Shown here piece by piece: positions 1 through 7,122 of a stretch of 39,692 nucleotides of DNA. The position numbers and the translations under genes were made by a program. Origin of the DNA: CAZGZD01 sp964401915 (GTDB lineage Bacteria > Patescibacteriota > Microgenomatia > UBA1406 > GWC2-37-13); contig CAYOAI010000010.1 in the NCBI GenBank assembly GCA_964401915.1, forward strand, positions 1 to 39,692, read 5' to 3'. How positions within the stretch are numbered: position 1 is the stretch's first letter; each line of letters opens with the position of its first letter. A model generated the notes under the pieces. The model was given only the letters and a program-made list of their open reading frames with translations, ran no database searches and was not told the origin of the DNA.

Positions 1-33
1 CCCCTGGTCCCCTGTCTTGGTATAAATTGGCAT
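1..33 (-). CDS. pduO: Cob(I)alamin adenosyltransferase, PduO type (5' end only)
   Basis: Only the first 11 codons lie in the window; they read MPIYTKTGDQG on the minus strand. This is the characteristic N-terminus of PduO-type ATP:cob(I)alamin adenosyltransferases, whose early TKTGD(Q/K)G segment helps bind ATP. The enzyme transfers the 5'-deoxyadenosyl group of ATP to cobalamin, producing the cofactor needed by NrdJ, the next gene upstream on the same strand. A strong Shine-Dalgarno, AAGGAGG (42-48, minus strand), lies eight bases before the ATG and is enclosed in a hairpin belonging to a cobalamin riboswitch. Identity rests on a short but distinctive motif plus this context; the rest of the gene is outside the window. 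Confidence 0.85.
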   Translation of the reverse strand, partial: MPIYTKTGDQG

Positions 34-179
34 AAAAAAATCCTCCTTGTTCTATGTTCCCAAGAAGGATTATGAAGATTTAAAATTTATCTTCCTGCTC
101 GGGAACCTCATCGTATACGGTTTTCTGGCTTTAACAGTAGCGGCACTGCCACCGATTTTCACGGCGATTGCCCGTATAC
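34..179 (-). promoter_or_regulatory. Cobalamin (adenosylcobalamin) riboswitch controlling pduO
   Basis: Read on the minus strand between nrdJ and pduO. The aptamer is closed by a perfect 8-bp stem, GTATACGG (172-179) with CCGTATAC (113-120). Inside are, in order, GGGCAA, GTGAAAATCGG (152-162), GCCGCTACTGT, and AAGCCAGAAAACC, matching the conserved cobalamin riboswitch core (GGGAA, GUGAAAnUC, CCGCnACUGU, and the B12-box AGCCAGgAgACC). The peripheral helices that normally separate ACTGT from AGCCAG are absent, so the aptamer is only about 67 nt. Downstream, ATCCTTCTTG (61-70) pairs with CAAGGAGGAT (40-49), one mismatch, hiding the Shine-Dalgarno. A run of seven T follows this stem, so it could also act as a terminator. 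Expected logic: high adenosylcobalamin shuts off pduO. Class assignment is inferred. Confidence 0.85.
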
Positions 180-219
180 AATAATTCAATCTAAGCTATT
201 CTATCAATCTTTTTCGCAG

Positions 220-2688
220 TTAACATTCAGAGTATCCACAACCATAGCACTTCTTACACCCTTCCTCATGAGCAAGGGTAGCTTGACCACAATCTGGGCA
301 CAGATCAAAATGCTTGGCCTGAGCTCCTTCGGCAAAACTTCCTTCAACAAGCGCTTCTTGCGTCATCTCAGTCACAAGTTCAGGCTCGGTTGATGTTCCA
401 CCATTACTATTTGTGTGGCCGTTTGTTGTTGTATGGCCGTTTCCATTACCATTTGTCCCTGCAACTGCCTCAACAAGGCCGTTTGCCATTTCTTTTTTCT
501 GGTCTTGGGCCGTGAAGTGCATCGTGAGCACTTTAGCAACCGCATCAGGGAGAGATCGAATCCGATCTTTGCCAAATCCCAAGACACGGGCCCCTCCAAT
601 CCCTTCAAGTTGATATATCACCTGCTTCACACGCTCACGTGGTGGAACATGGGAGGCGAGACGAAGCGACAGGGAGATCATGCGTCCCAATCCTTCAGCA
701 ATTGCGTATACATCAGATCCTGCCTTGCCGATATTTATAAATACTTCAAGCGGCTCGCCGTCTTCATTGGTGTTTATAGTGATGAACGCATCGCCAACAG
801 GAGTCTTGATCTTGTAGGTTGCTCCATTGACCATCATCGGGCGTGGTTGCACTTTAAAAGCTGTTGGTGCAAGCTGTGGCTGTTCGATAGAGGCCACTTC
901 GGCCTTTGGCTCTTCAACACGAGTGAGTACACCCTCTCGACTGCCATCGCGCATATATGCAATACCCTTACACCCAAGTTTGTATGCGAGCATATAGAGC
1001 TTTTTTACCTCCTCAACAGTCTGAGTGCGAGGAGCATTCACAGTCTTTGAGATTGAAGCATCGACATATTTCTGTATCGCAGCCTGTACTCGCACATGAT
1101 CTTCAGGAGATAGGTCATTGGCCGAGACGAAATAATCCGGGCGGGTGATCTCTCCGGACTTAAGCTTCTCTCCATGCTTTTTAAACCACGCATCATATAA
1201 GTGATGACGTATGCTATGTGTGCCAAGGCGATCTCGTCTTATAAACTCAAACTCATACACAGGTTCAATACCTGAAGTGGTCTGGTTGGACATTATGCTG
1301 GTTGATCCAGTTGGAGCCTGCATAAGGAGTACTGAATTACGTATTCCGTATCGGGCGATATCTTTCTGTATATCAGCCGGCAACTCTTTGATAAATTTGC
1401 CTTGAGGATATTTTTTCGCATCAAATTTAGGGAATGACCCCTTCTCTTGTGCGATACGTACAGATTCACGATACGCTTCATCTCTAATAATGGCGTATAC
1501 ACGATCTATAAACTCAAGCGACTCTTCTGATCCATAGCGAATATGAAGCTTGATGAGGGCGTCTCCCAGTCCCATTGTGCCAAGACCAATTCGTCGTTCT
1601 CCTTCAAGCTGAGTCTTACGGATACCCTTAAAGATATAAGGGTCCATATCTACGACATTATCCTGAAAGCGAGTGGCAGCTGCGACTACTTTTTTCAGCT
1701 CTTCAAAGTCAAAAACGCCTTTTTTATCAGCGTTGTATCCTTCGACAAGTGCGGACAGGTTAATTGAGCCAAGATTGCATACTCCCCATTCAGGCAGCCC
1801 CTCCTCGCCACACGGATTCACACAATTAATACGATTCCAATACCAATTGTTGTGGTATTTGTTGTACCGTTCCATGAAGACGACTCCTGGCTCGGCTGAT
1901 CGCCATGCAGCCTCAGCTACCAGATCCCATATTTTTCTTGCCTTGACTATTTTTTGGACAATTACTTTTTTGCCCAATTTTTTCCAGACTTCAAGGTCTC
2001 CATTCCAAAGTTTGTCATATTCGGGGTCACTAGTGTCTGGAAAGACGAGTGGCCAGTCAGCGTCTGCCTCCACAGCGTCCATAAACGTGTCTGAGATACA
2101 GACAGAGACATTGGCACCATTTATACGCGTGAGGTCTTGCTTGACCGTAATAAACTCCTCAATATCTGGATGCCAGTCCCACAGCATAAGCATAAGAGCG
2201 CCTCGTCGTGTCCCACCCTGCTGAATGATGTCTTTGGTCGCAAGGGAGAAAAGCTCGGCCCAGTTGCATGGTCCAGATGAAAATCCATTGACCTTATGAA
2301 CTCGCGCGCCACGTGGTCTGAGTGAGGACAGGTTGATTCCTACCCCACCTCCATGAGCCATGATCTCAACCATCTGCTTGAGAGTATCGAGGATCCCACC
2401 TCGGGAATCTTTGGGGGATGGGATGACAAAACAGTTGTAAAAAGTGACATCATATCCAGTTCCGGCACCAGCCAAGATACGGCCACCAGGTACGTATTTA
2501 AAATTCTCCATGACCCGATAAAAAGACTCCTCCCATTTTTTTTGATTTTTCTTGGGCTCTTGGGCAGCTGCAGCTCGCGCTATGCGACGCCACATCTGAT
2601 CTGGTGTCTTTTCGATTGGATTGCCTTTTTTATCTTTTTGAGAATAGCGGTCTAAGAAGACCTTTTCTGATACACCTGTGAGTTTCAT
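220..2688 (-). CDS. nrdJ: Adenosylcobalamin-dependent (class II) ribonucleotide reductase
   Basis: Reduces ribonucleotides to deoxyribonucleotides in the cytoplasm using an adenosylcobalamin-derived radical, so it works without oxygen and without a separate radical subunit. The 822-residue protein has the ten-stranded barrel core with N291-P-C293-G-E295, equivalent to the Asn/thiyl-Cys/Glu triad of the family; C86 (FYNCF) and C304 are the likely reducible pair. A TSCPD domain follows at about residues 640-720, then a Gly/Asn/Thr-rich linker, then a Cys-rich tail (CPDCG, CKKC, CGYSEC) of the kind that re-reduces the active site or binds zinc. It lies downstream of nrdR on the same strand and upstream of a cobalamin riboswitch and pduO. 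No Shine-Dalgarno is evident at the chosen ATG. No other RNR subunit gene is in the window. Confidence 0.97.
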   Translation of the reverse strand: MKLTGVSEKVFLDRYSQKDKKGNPIEKTPDQMWRRIARAAAAQEPKKNQKKWEESFYRVMENFKYVPGGRILAGAGTGYDVTFYNCFVIPSPKDSRGGILDTLKQMVEIMAHGGGVGINLSSLRPRGARVHKVNGFSSGPCNWAELFSLATKDIIQQGGTRRGALMLMLWDWHPDIEEFITVKQDLTRINGANVSVCISDTFMDAVEADADWPLVFPDTSDPEYDKLWNGDLEVWKKLGKKVIVQKIVKARKIWDLVAEAAWRSAEPGVVFMERYNKYHNNWYWNRINCVNPCGEEGLPEWGVCNLGSINLSALVEGYNADKKGVFDFEELKKVVAAATRFQDNVVDMDPYIFKGIRKTQLEGERRIGLGTMGLGDALIKLHIRYGSEESLEFIDRVYAIIRDEAYRESVRIAQEKGSFPKFDAKKYPQGKFIKELPADIQKDIARYGIRNSVLLMQAPTGSTSIMSNQTTSGIEPVYEFEFIRRDRLGTHSIRHHLYDAWFKKHGEKLKSGEITRPDYFVSANDLSPEDHVRVQAAIQKYVDASISKTVNAPRTQTVEEVKKLYMLAYKLGCKGIAYMRDGSREGVLTRVEEPKAEVASIEQPQLAPTAFKVQPRPMMVNGATYKIKTPVGDAFITINTNEDGEPLEVFINIGKAGSDVYAIAEGLGRMISLSLRLASHVPPRERVKQVIYQLEGIGGARVLGFGKDRIRSLPDAVAKVLTMHFTAQDQKKEMANGLVEAVAGTNGNGNGHTTTNGHTNSNGGTSTEPELVTEMTQEALVEGSFAEGAQAKHFDLCPDCGQATLAHEEGCKKCYGCGYSEC

Positions 2689-2775
2689 ATAGCTATTTAT
2701 AATTTAAATTTCTAATGTGGGACTGACATTGTAGTCCAGCCCCCGCTTGATTTCAATATGTTTATTTAGTGCTTT

Positions 2776-3222
2776 CTATATCAACTTTTTAATCTCTTTT
2801 TCAAAATCCTCAGCATCTACAAATCTTCGGAACACACTTGCAAATCGAATGTACGCGACCTTATCAAGTTTCTTAAGCTGTTTGGCAACCAAATTGCCAA
2901 TTATCGTGCTATCGACCTCAGTCGAATCTTGCCCTTTCAGGTCCACCTCAACCTGATTGACAATCTCCTCAATCTGCTCAGCTGTCACTGTCGTCTTGCC
3001 GGTAGCGCGCAAGATACCCCGCATAAGCTTTTCTCGATCAAATCTTTCTCGCCGCGCGTCACGTTTGATGACAAGGATCGGCAACTCCTCCACCCGCTCG
3101 TATGTGGTGAAGCGCTTGTCGCATTTAGTACAAACGCGACGGCGCCTCACCACCGCTCCATTTTCAGCCACTCTCGTCTCGATGACCTCCGTATCTTCAT
3201 TACCGCAAAAAACACAGTTCAT
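2776..3222 (-). CDS. nrdR: Transcriptional repressor NrdR
   Basis: 148 residues, the normal family length. An N-terminal zinc ribbon (C3-x2-C6 and C31-x2-C34) is followed by an ATP-cone domain from about residue 49 (LVIKRDARRERFDREKL), which senses the ATP/dATP ratio. In the family it binds NrdR boxes and represses ribonucleotide reductase genes when dATP is high. Here it directly precedes nrdJ on the minus strand with an 87-base gap, so the two are probably co-transcribed and autoregulated. Candidate NrdR boxes lie 41-75 bases upstream of its start codon. Identification is firm from both domains and from the neighbour. Confidence 0.97.
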   Translation of the reverse strand: MNCVFCGNEDTEVIETRVAENGAVVRRRRVCTKCDKRFTTYERVEELPILVIKRDARRERFDREKLMRGILRATGKTTVTAEQIEEIVNQVEVDLKGQDSTEVDSTIIGNLVAKQLKKLDKVAYIRFASVFRRFVDAEDFEKEIKKLI

Positions 3223-3262
3223 ATATATGTATATTTATTAAGGCGCTTTTAATTCATGGTAT

Positions 3263-3297
3263 CCACTATATATCTTCAAAATCAATATATATGGTGT
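3263..3297 (-). promoter_or_regulatory. Candidate NrdR boxes upstream of nrdR
   Basis: CCACTATATATCTTCA (3263-3278) and, on the opposite strand, ACACCATATATATTGA (3282-3297) resemble the AT-centred NrdR box with ACAC/GTGT ends. They are about 19 bp apart centre to centre (two helical turns), closer than the three turns often seen in characterised promoters. They lie in the expected promoter zone of nrdR-nrdJ. Confidence 0.5.
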
Positions 3298-3486
3298 CTA
3301 TGCTTAATGTACGACACTACTTATGCCGTTGCAAGATATCTAAATAGTCATAAACTATATCAACATTATTTTTAGCCTCAAATTTGCTGATTAATCTTTA
3401 CTACATTTTATTTGCCCTTTTTTTGTTGAACAAAAACTTACTTTTATGTTGAAATGCCGCCCAATAGCGTGTTGGTATCAAATTAG

Positions 3487-3502
3487 ACACTATATATTGC
3501 GA
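3487..3502 (+). promoter_or_regulatory. Candidate NrdR box upstream of comF
   Basis: ACACTATATATTGCGA closely matches the NrdR box consensus. A degenerate partner containing CCAATAGCGTGT lies about three helical turns upstream (around 3457-3472). It is 96 bases before comF and about 270 bases from nrdR, so it may be a distal site for nrdR or may place comF under NrdR. Confidence 0.45.
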
Positions 3503-3597
3503 TGTAAGCACGGATGGATATATTAGTTTTTCAGAGAGCCCAAAATATTTGAATAGACGCTGGTTGTGTAAATGATGGAATTTTTTATAATTAATTC

Positions 3598-4281
3598 ATG
3601 TTGCGCGACATATTATTTCCCAAATTCTGTTGCGGGTGTGGGTATGTGGGGACTTATATCTGCACTTATTGCGCAGGCAAATTGAGCTATTTCGCCCCTG
3701 ATGTATGTGTATACTGCCACCGTGCAAGTGCGGGTGGGCTCACACATCCCGCTTGTCGCCGTCGAGGAGGGATCCGGGGCTTTGTGACGATATTTCATTA
3801 CAATACCCCGCTAAAGCGCATTATAAAAAACATCAAATATCGGAGGGCGCGTACAGTATGGGGTGAACTTGTCTCAATTATCGACCCAAGAATATTGACG
3901 AAGCTTTCACCCTACAAAAGAAGCTCTGAAGATTTCGTGATCCAGCCTATTCCCCTTCATCCTACCCGCAAAAAAGAGAGAGGATTTAATCAGGCAGACC
4001 TTGTGGCGGAGTGGCTAAGCTTAGTCATTGAAAAACCGGTAGTTGATCAACTTATCAGAATCAAGCATACTCCAGCACAGGCCCAACTTAGTCGCCGTGC
4101 GGACCGCCACCTTAACATGCAGAGTGCATTTGATCTAAAGCCAGACGCGAGTATAGATGGTCGCTGCATTATCTTGGTAGACGATATAGTGACCAGCGGA
4201 TCAACTGTGAAATCTGCAGCCGCCACGCTTCTTAAACACGGAGCTCTTCGTGTCTATGTATTTTCCCTTGCCAAAGGATAG
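3598..4281 (+). CDS. comF: ComF family phosphoribosyltransferase-like protein
   Basis: 227 residues. The N-terminus carries paired Cys motifs (CCGCG, CTYC, CVYCHR) forming the double zinc finger typical of ComF. The C-terminal half is a type I phosphoribosyltransferase fold, with the PRPP-binding loop CIILVDDIVTSGST near residues 190-204. ComF proteins take part in natural competence, helping imported single-stranded DNA enter the cytoplasm and recombine. The next gene, an AI-2E permease, starts two bases after the stop, so the two are probably co-transcribed. No other competence genes are in the window. The family call is firm; the role in DNA uptake here is inferred. Confidence 0.92.
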   Translation: MLRDILFPKFCCGCGYVGTYICTYCAGKLSYFAPDVCVYCHRASAGGLTHPACRRRGGIRGFVTIFHYNTPLKRIIKNIKYRRARTVWGELVSIIDPRILTKLSPYKRSSEDFVIQPIPLHPTRKKERGFNQADLVAEWLSLVIEKPVVDQLIRIKHTPAQAQLSRRADRHLNMQSAFDLKPDASIDGRCIILVDDIVTSGSTVKSAAATLLKHGALRVYVFSLAKG

Positions 4282-4283
4282 GT

Positions 4284-5333
4284 ATGGGTGGTACTATTGG
4301 GATTATGGCAGCCCGACCACTAAAGATTGAGATCTCGGCGAAGACTATAGTATTCACCGTGATATTTCTTATATTCCTACAGATCCTATGGATTGTCCGC
4401 GGTCTTATTATATCGCTTTTTCTTGCCTTTATGATAATGAGCCTTGTGAAGCCCATTGTAAATCGCTTGGCCCGACTCAAAATTCCCCGGATGATTGGGG
4501 CGCTTTTTGTATTCGCACTGCTCATTGGTGGGATAGGAGCTGCTTTTTACAATCTTGTTCCACTTCTTGTTGCTGATATGTCGGTATTTATTCACAATCT
4601 CACACGTCTTATTCAGAGCACGCCATATCTTGATCAGTATACAAATGCAGACTCCCTCACACGTTATTTGCCCAATATTACAAATAGAGCTTTCTCCATA
4701 CTAAGCGATATATTTTCAAACATTGTATTTGTTATCACGACACTCTTTTTTGCCTTTTACTTTGTCGTTCAAAAAGAGTCAATTGCATCAATCACCCAGC
4801 GTTTTTTAGATCCCAAACAGTCTGAAATTGTCATTCGGATATTTGATCGAGCTGAGCGCCGTATGGGTAATTGGTTCTGGGGAGAGCTGGTGCTTATGAC
4901 TGCTATCGGGACACTTACCTATATCGGACTGACTATCCTTGGGGTGCGCAACGCGCTTACTCTGGCGTTTATTGCGGGCCTTCTTGAGGTGGTGCCTATT
5001 ATTGGCCCTGTCATGTCAGCCATACCAGCCTTCATATTTTCAGTAAATCAGACATATTTTCTGGGCATCTCGGTACTCGCCCTATATCTTATTATCCAGC
5101 AACTTGAAAATAATCTACTTGTGCCTATTGTGATGAAGCAAGCTGTGGGCCTCAACAAGATTATTATTCTCATGGTGCTTATCATTGGAGGCAAACTTGG
5201 CGGCATATCAGGCGTCTTCTTGGCTATACCAATCACAATCTGCGTGGAGACTATATTTGTGGAGCTTATGGGGACAGATAGTGCGAATTCCTCTGTTAAA
5301 ACAATCTCTTCTCAAACTTCACAAAGTAAATAA
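4284..5333 (+). CDS. AI-2E family transporter (membrane permease)
   Basis: 349 residues. Paired N-terminal membrane segments are followed by a soluble stretch and a C-terminal bundle of hydrophobic helices, with the family signature region LTLAFIAGLLEVVPIIGPVMSAIPAFIF near residues 226-253 and QQLENNLLVPIVM near 268-280. Members of this family (Pfam AI-2E_transport) range from autoinducer exporters to Na+/H+ antiporters, so the substrate cannot be read from sequence. It starts two bases after comF. Its last 15 bases overlap the end of the convergent gene on the other strand. An alternative start at residue 8 (MAARPLK) is possible. Confidence 0.9.
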   Translation: MGGTIGIMAARPLKIEISAKTIVFTVIFLIFLQILWIVRGLIISLFLAFMIMSLVKPIVNRLARLKIPRMIGALFVFALLIGGIGAAFYNLVPLLVADMSVFIHNLTRLIQSTPYLDQYTNADSLTRYLPNITNRAFSILSDIFSNIVFVITTLFFAFYFVVQKESIASITQRFLDPKQSEIVIRIFDRAERRMGNWFWGELVLMTAIGTLTYIGLTILGVRNALTLAFIAGLLEVVPIIGPVMSAIPAFIFSVNQTYFLGISVLALYLIIQQLENNLLVPIVMKQAVGLNKIIILMVLIIGGKLGGISGVFLAIPITICVETIFVELMGTDSANSSVKTISSQTSQSK

Positions 5334-6092
5334 TCTAGGGGTGGGATCACTTTTGATTGAAGATACAGGGTCAACCCACCCAACTGTTCCGCCTATCAAG
5401 GGTACAAAGTCTTTTGGATTAATGTCACAATGTACATCTTGCCAGAGAACATCTCCACTATTTCTTTGGTCGCTTACATACCTGGTTACCAGATCAATGG
5501 CCCTCCTCCATATTTTCGGTGGCTGCTCAAACCGGCCGCGGGGCTTTAGATATGTGACAATTGACACTTGTCCTGTAGCTAATAGATATGTGGGTAGTGT
5601 AATACCAAGTTGGACAAGTTGTTCATTCAAGGCCATGCTTAGGTCCTGGATTTGGAGCATCTCATTAATATAAGGCTGAGGAAATTTATCTTGACCCATT
5701 GGAAACCTAGGAGTTCTTACCACATATTCTTCATCTCCCAGAGCAAGAAGATAAGCTGTTGACATGCTACCATTTCGAAGTTTTGACAAAGTCGCGCCTT
5801 TCTCATCAATCTGCAGATCCTTTTGGTCTGGTTGTTTTAAACTATCATCAAGGGCTGTCAATATACCAAGATGAGACCTAAGAAATTTATTCCCTTCAGG
5901 GGACACAAGAAGAGCAGCTGGAAGAATGTCGCCACTAACTGTTGGGTATACCCATCTTTCAATAGAAGTAAATAATCGATTCCCAAACCGATCAAGCCCA
6001 CCAAGACCAGGATGGAAATGTGGATAAGGAACCCCTGGGATTCGATCAAAAGGAGTATTAAATACGGCTCCTCGATCTCCTTCAATTCTCAT
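5319..6092 (-). CDS. Protein-kinase-like fold protein, function unknown
   Basis: 257 residues, not an obvious member of a named family. From residue 105 it shows the order of a kinase fold: a glycine-loop-like NGSMSTAY (107-114), a beta-3-like YVVR with Arg126 where the ATP-anchoring Lys is expected, a Glu in the next helix (E144), a hinge-like IVTYLKPRG (178-186), then H221-C-D223-INPKD and V-D241-PV. D223 and D241 are 18 residues apart, as are the catalytic-loop Asp and the DFG Asp of classical kinases. The catalytic Lys and Asn positions are altered, so it may be a divergent kinase or a pseudokinase. The first 100 residues match nothing I recognise. It overlaps the AI-2E gene end by 15 bases (convergent). 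Confidence 0.75.
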   Translation of the reverse strand: MRIEGDRGAVFNTPFDRIPGVPYPHFHPGLGGLDRFGNRLFTSIERWVYPTVSGDILPAALLVSPEGNKFLRSHLGILTALDDSLKQPDQKDLQIDEKGATLSKLRNGSMSTAYLLALGDEEYVVRTPRFPMGQDKFPQPYINEMLQIQDLSMALNEQLVQLGITLPTYLLATGQVSIVTYLKPRGRFEQPPKIWRRAIDLVTRYVSDQRNSGDVLWQDVHCDINPKDFVPLIGGTVGWVDPVSSIKSDPTPRLFTL

Positions 6093-6209
6093 ACTATATT
6101 TAAATTTTTATTTACTTCGAGTTTATTAATGTGGACATGCGTTCTTATTCTCTGATAAAAGTGAGGCTAATTAACACTATTTATCATCTAAGAGAAATCT
6201 TGATTAGCT

Positions 6210-6767
6210 TTATCTCCCACCAAGAGAACCTCCTCCAGCTTCTTTATGCATGGCGAGGCTTACATCCATAGGGTATGCTGCGGGGTGAAATGGAGTAAAA
6301 AATGCCGTAATTGGACCTGATGTACCGGTAAAATCTACTTGAAAGGTTTCATCAAATGGCAAGTCGCCCTGGCTAATATCTATTTTAGGATTAATAATTG
6401 ATCCAGATTCGCCGACTGTTGGAACAATTCTTACCAAGTTGACCGTGAGGACTGTCTGTCTTGGCGCTTTTTTTATAACTCTTTCTCCTATGCTGAATCC
6501 GGGTTCCAAAACTACTAAATTTTGCCCTTGATAAAAAGCTACCAGGTCACGACCTAGTTTATCAAGATCTTCAGGCGATTTAATTGGATGGATTTCATCC
6601 CCCACGCGAATTCCGTGGTCAGGCGTTCCTGGTGTTAGAATACCAGCCACTGCTCTATATCCATGGACATTATCCGTAGGTCGCCTTACATGAAATCCAC
6701 TAGGAAGCGGAGTGTATTCTGTGCTTGGAAAACGAGGGACACGGCGCCCTTTCTGTTCAGGTGACAT
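6210..6767 (-). CDS. Hypothetical protein, possibly PDZ-like
   Basis: 185 residues, not recognised. The first 40 residues are basic and proline-rich and probably disordered, and no signal peptide or membrane segment is visible. HGIRVGDEIHPI (residues 52-63) resembles the carboxylate-binding strand of a PDZ domain, but the rest does not confirm it. The C-terminus ends in a Gly-rich AGGGSLGGR tail. It has its own promoter, TTGTTA-17-TATAAT, with the -10 box nine bases before the ATG, which supports a real expressed gene. It is one of several unrelated orphan proteins scattered among conserved genes here. Confidence 0.65.
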   Translation of the reverse strand: MSPEQKGRRVPRFPSTEYTPLPSGFHVRRPTDNVHGYRAVAGILTPGTPDHGIRVGDEIHPIKSPEDLDKLGRDLVAFYQGQNLVVLEPGFSIGERVIKKAPRQTVLTVNLVRIVPTVGESGSIINPKIDISQGDLPFDETFQVDFTGTSGPITAFFTPFHPAAYPMDVSLAMHKEAGGGSLGGR

Positions 6768-6776
6768 ATAGTATAA

Positions 6777-6805
6777 ATTATACTACTATAAGACTAAATT
6801 AACAA
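6777..6805 (-). promoter_or_regulatory. Promoter of the 6210-6767 orphan gene
   Basis: On the minus strand TTGTTA (6800-6805) and TATAAT (6777-6782) are separated by 17 bases. The -10 box ends nine bases before the ATG at 6767, leaving almost no 5' untranslated region. Confidence 0.65.
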
Positions 6806-6834
6806 GCTAAGCAAATAGGTTTGGATTGTCGTGA

Positions 6835-7095
6835 TTAGTTTTTAAAGACCCGGCGCAGGAGCTCAAGCGAGAAAGTTGAGAGAACGAAGGCAACAGTGGG
6901 AACAAGCGCATTGATCCATGGATTGGGCAGATTGGCTGCAATGAAGAATGTGAGGATTGTGATATATGTGAGGATTGCAATTGCTATCCGCCGGAGCATA
7001 CTTGTCTCCCACGCTTTATTAGCCTCCACTTGTATGTTGCGCTTTTCTATTTTTCTGATTCTCGCTTCAAGCTCCGCTATTTTGGATGTGCTCAT
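6835..7095 (-). CDS. Small coiled-coil membrane protein, function unknown
   Basis: 86 residues. Residues 1-30 (KIAELEARIRKIEKRNIQVEANKAWE) form a charged amphipathic helix or short coiled coil. Two hydrophobic segments follow (about 35-54 and 61-79) separated by a short NLPNPW turn, and the protein ends in a basic ELLRRVFKN tail. It is probably an integral membrane hairpin with both ends in the cytoplasm. It is divergent from the flavin oxidoreductase gene with only 27 bases between start codons. I cannot assign a function. Confidence 0.75.
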   Translation of the reverse strand: MSTSKIAELEARIRKIEKRNIQVEANKAWETSMLRRIAIAILTYITILTFFIAANLPNPWINALVPTVAFVLSTFSLELLRRVFKN

Positions 7096-7104
7096 AACTT
7101 ATCC

Positions 7105-7112
7105 ATTATAAT
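7105..7112. promoter_or_regulatory. Bidirectional -10 element
   Basis: ATTATAAT is a partial palindrome that gives TATAAT on the plus strand (7107-7112), 10 bases before the ATG at 7123, and TATAAT on the minus strand (7105-7110), nine bases before the ATG at 7095. The -35 elements are weak in both directions. It is the only promoter-like sequence in the 27-base divergent gap. Confidence 0.6.
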
Positions 7113-7122
7113 AGAAAGCCAG

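Larger units (their letters stand above)
3223..3597. other. Divergent intergenic region between nrdR and comF
   Basis: 375 bases, very AT-rich, with no convincing reading frame on either strand. It must contain the nrdR promoter (minus strand) and the comF promoter (plus strand). The recognisable signals are two clusters resembling NrdR boxes, listed separately. I see no tRNA, repeat array or terminator here. Confidence 0.7.

Noticed and set aside
33..71. Simple intrinsic terminator after nrdJ (stem plus T-run on the minus strand)
   Set aside because: The stem contains the AAGGAGG of the next gene and the T-run lies directly before its ATG, with a cobalamin aptamer upstream. It is better read as the riboswitch expression platform, although a terminator role is not excluded.
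415..1050. 211-codon open frame on the plus strand
   Set aside because: It lies entirely inside nrdJ on the opposite strand, where family motifs are unmistakable, and its product has no coherent domain pattern.
1673..2224. 183-codon open frame on the plus strand
   Set aside because: Antisense shadow of the nrdJ barrel region; it has no homology-like features.
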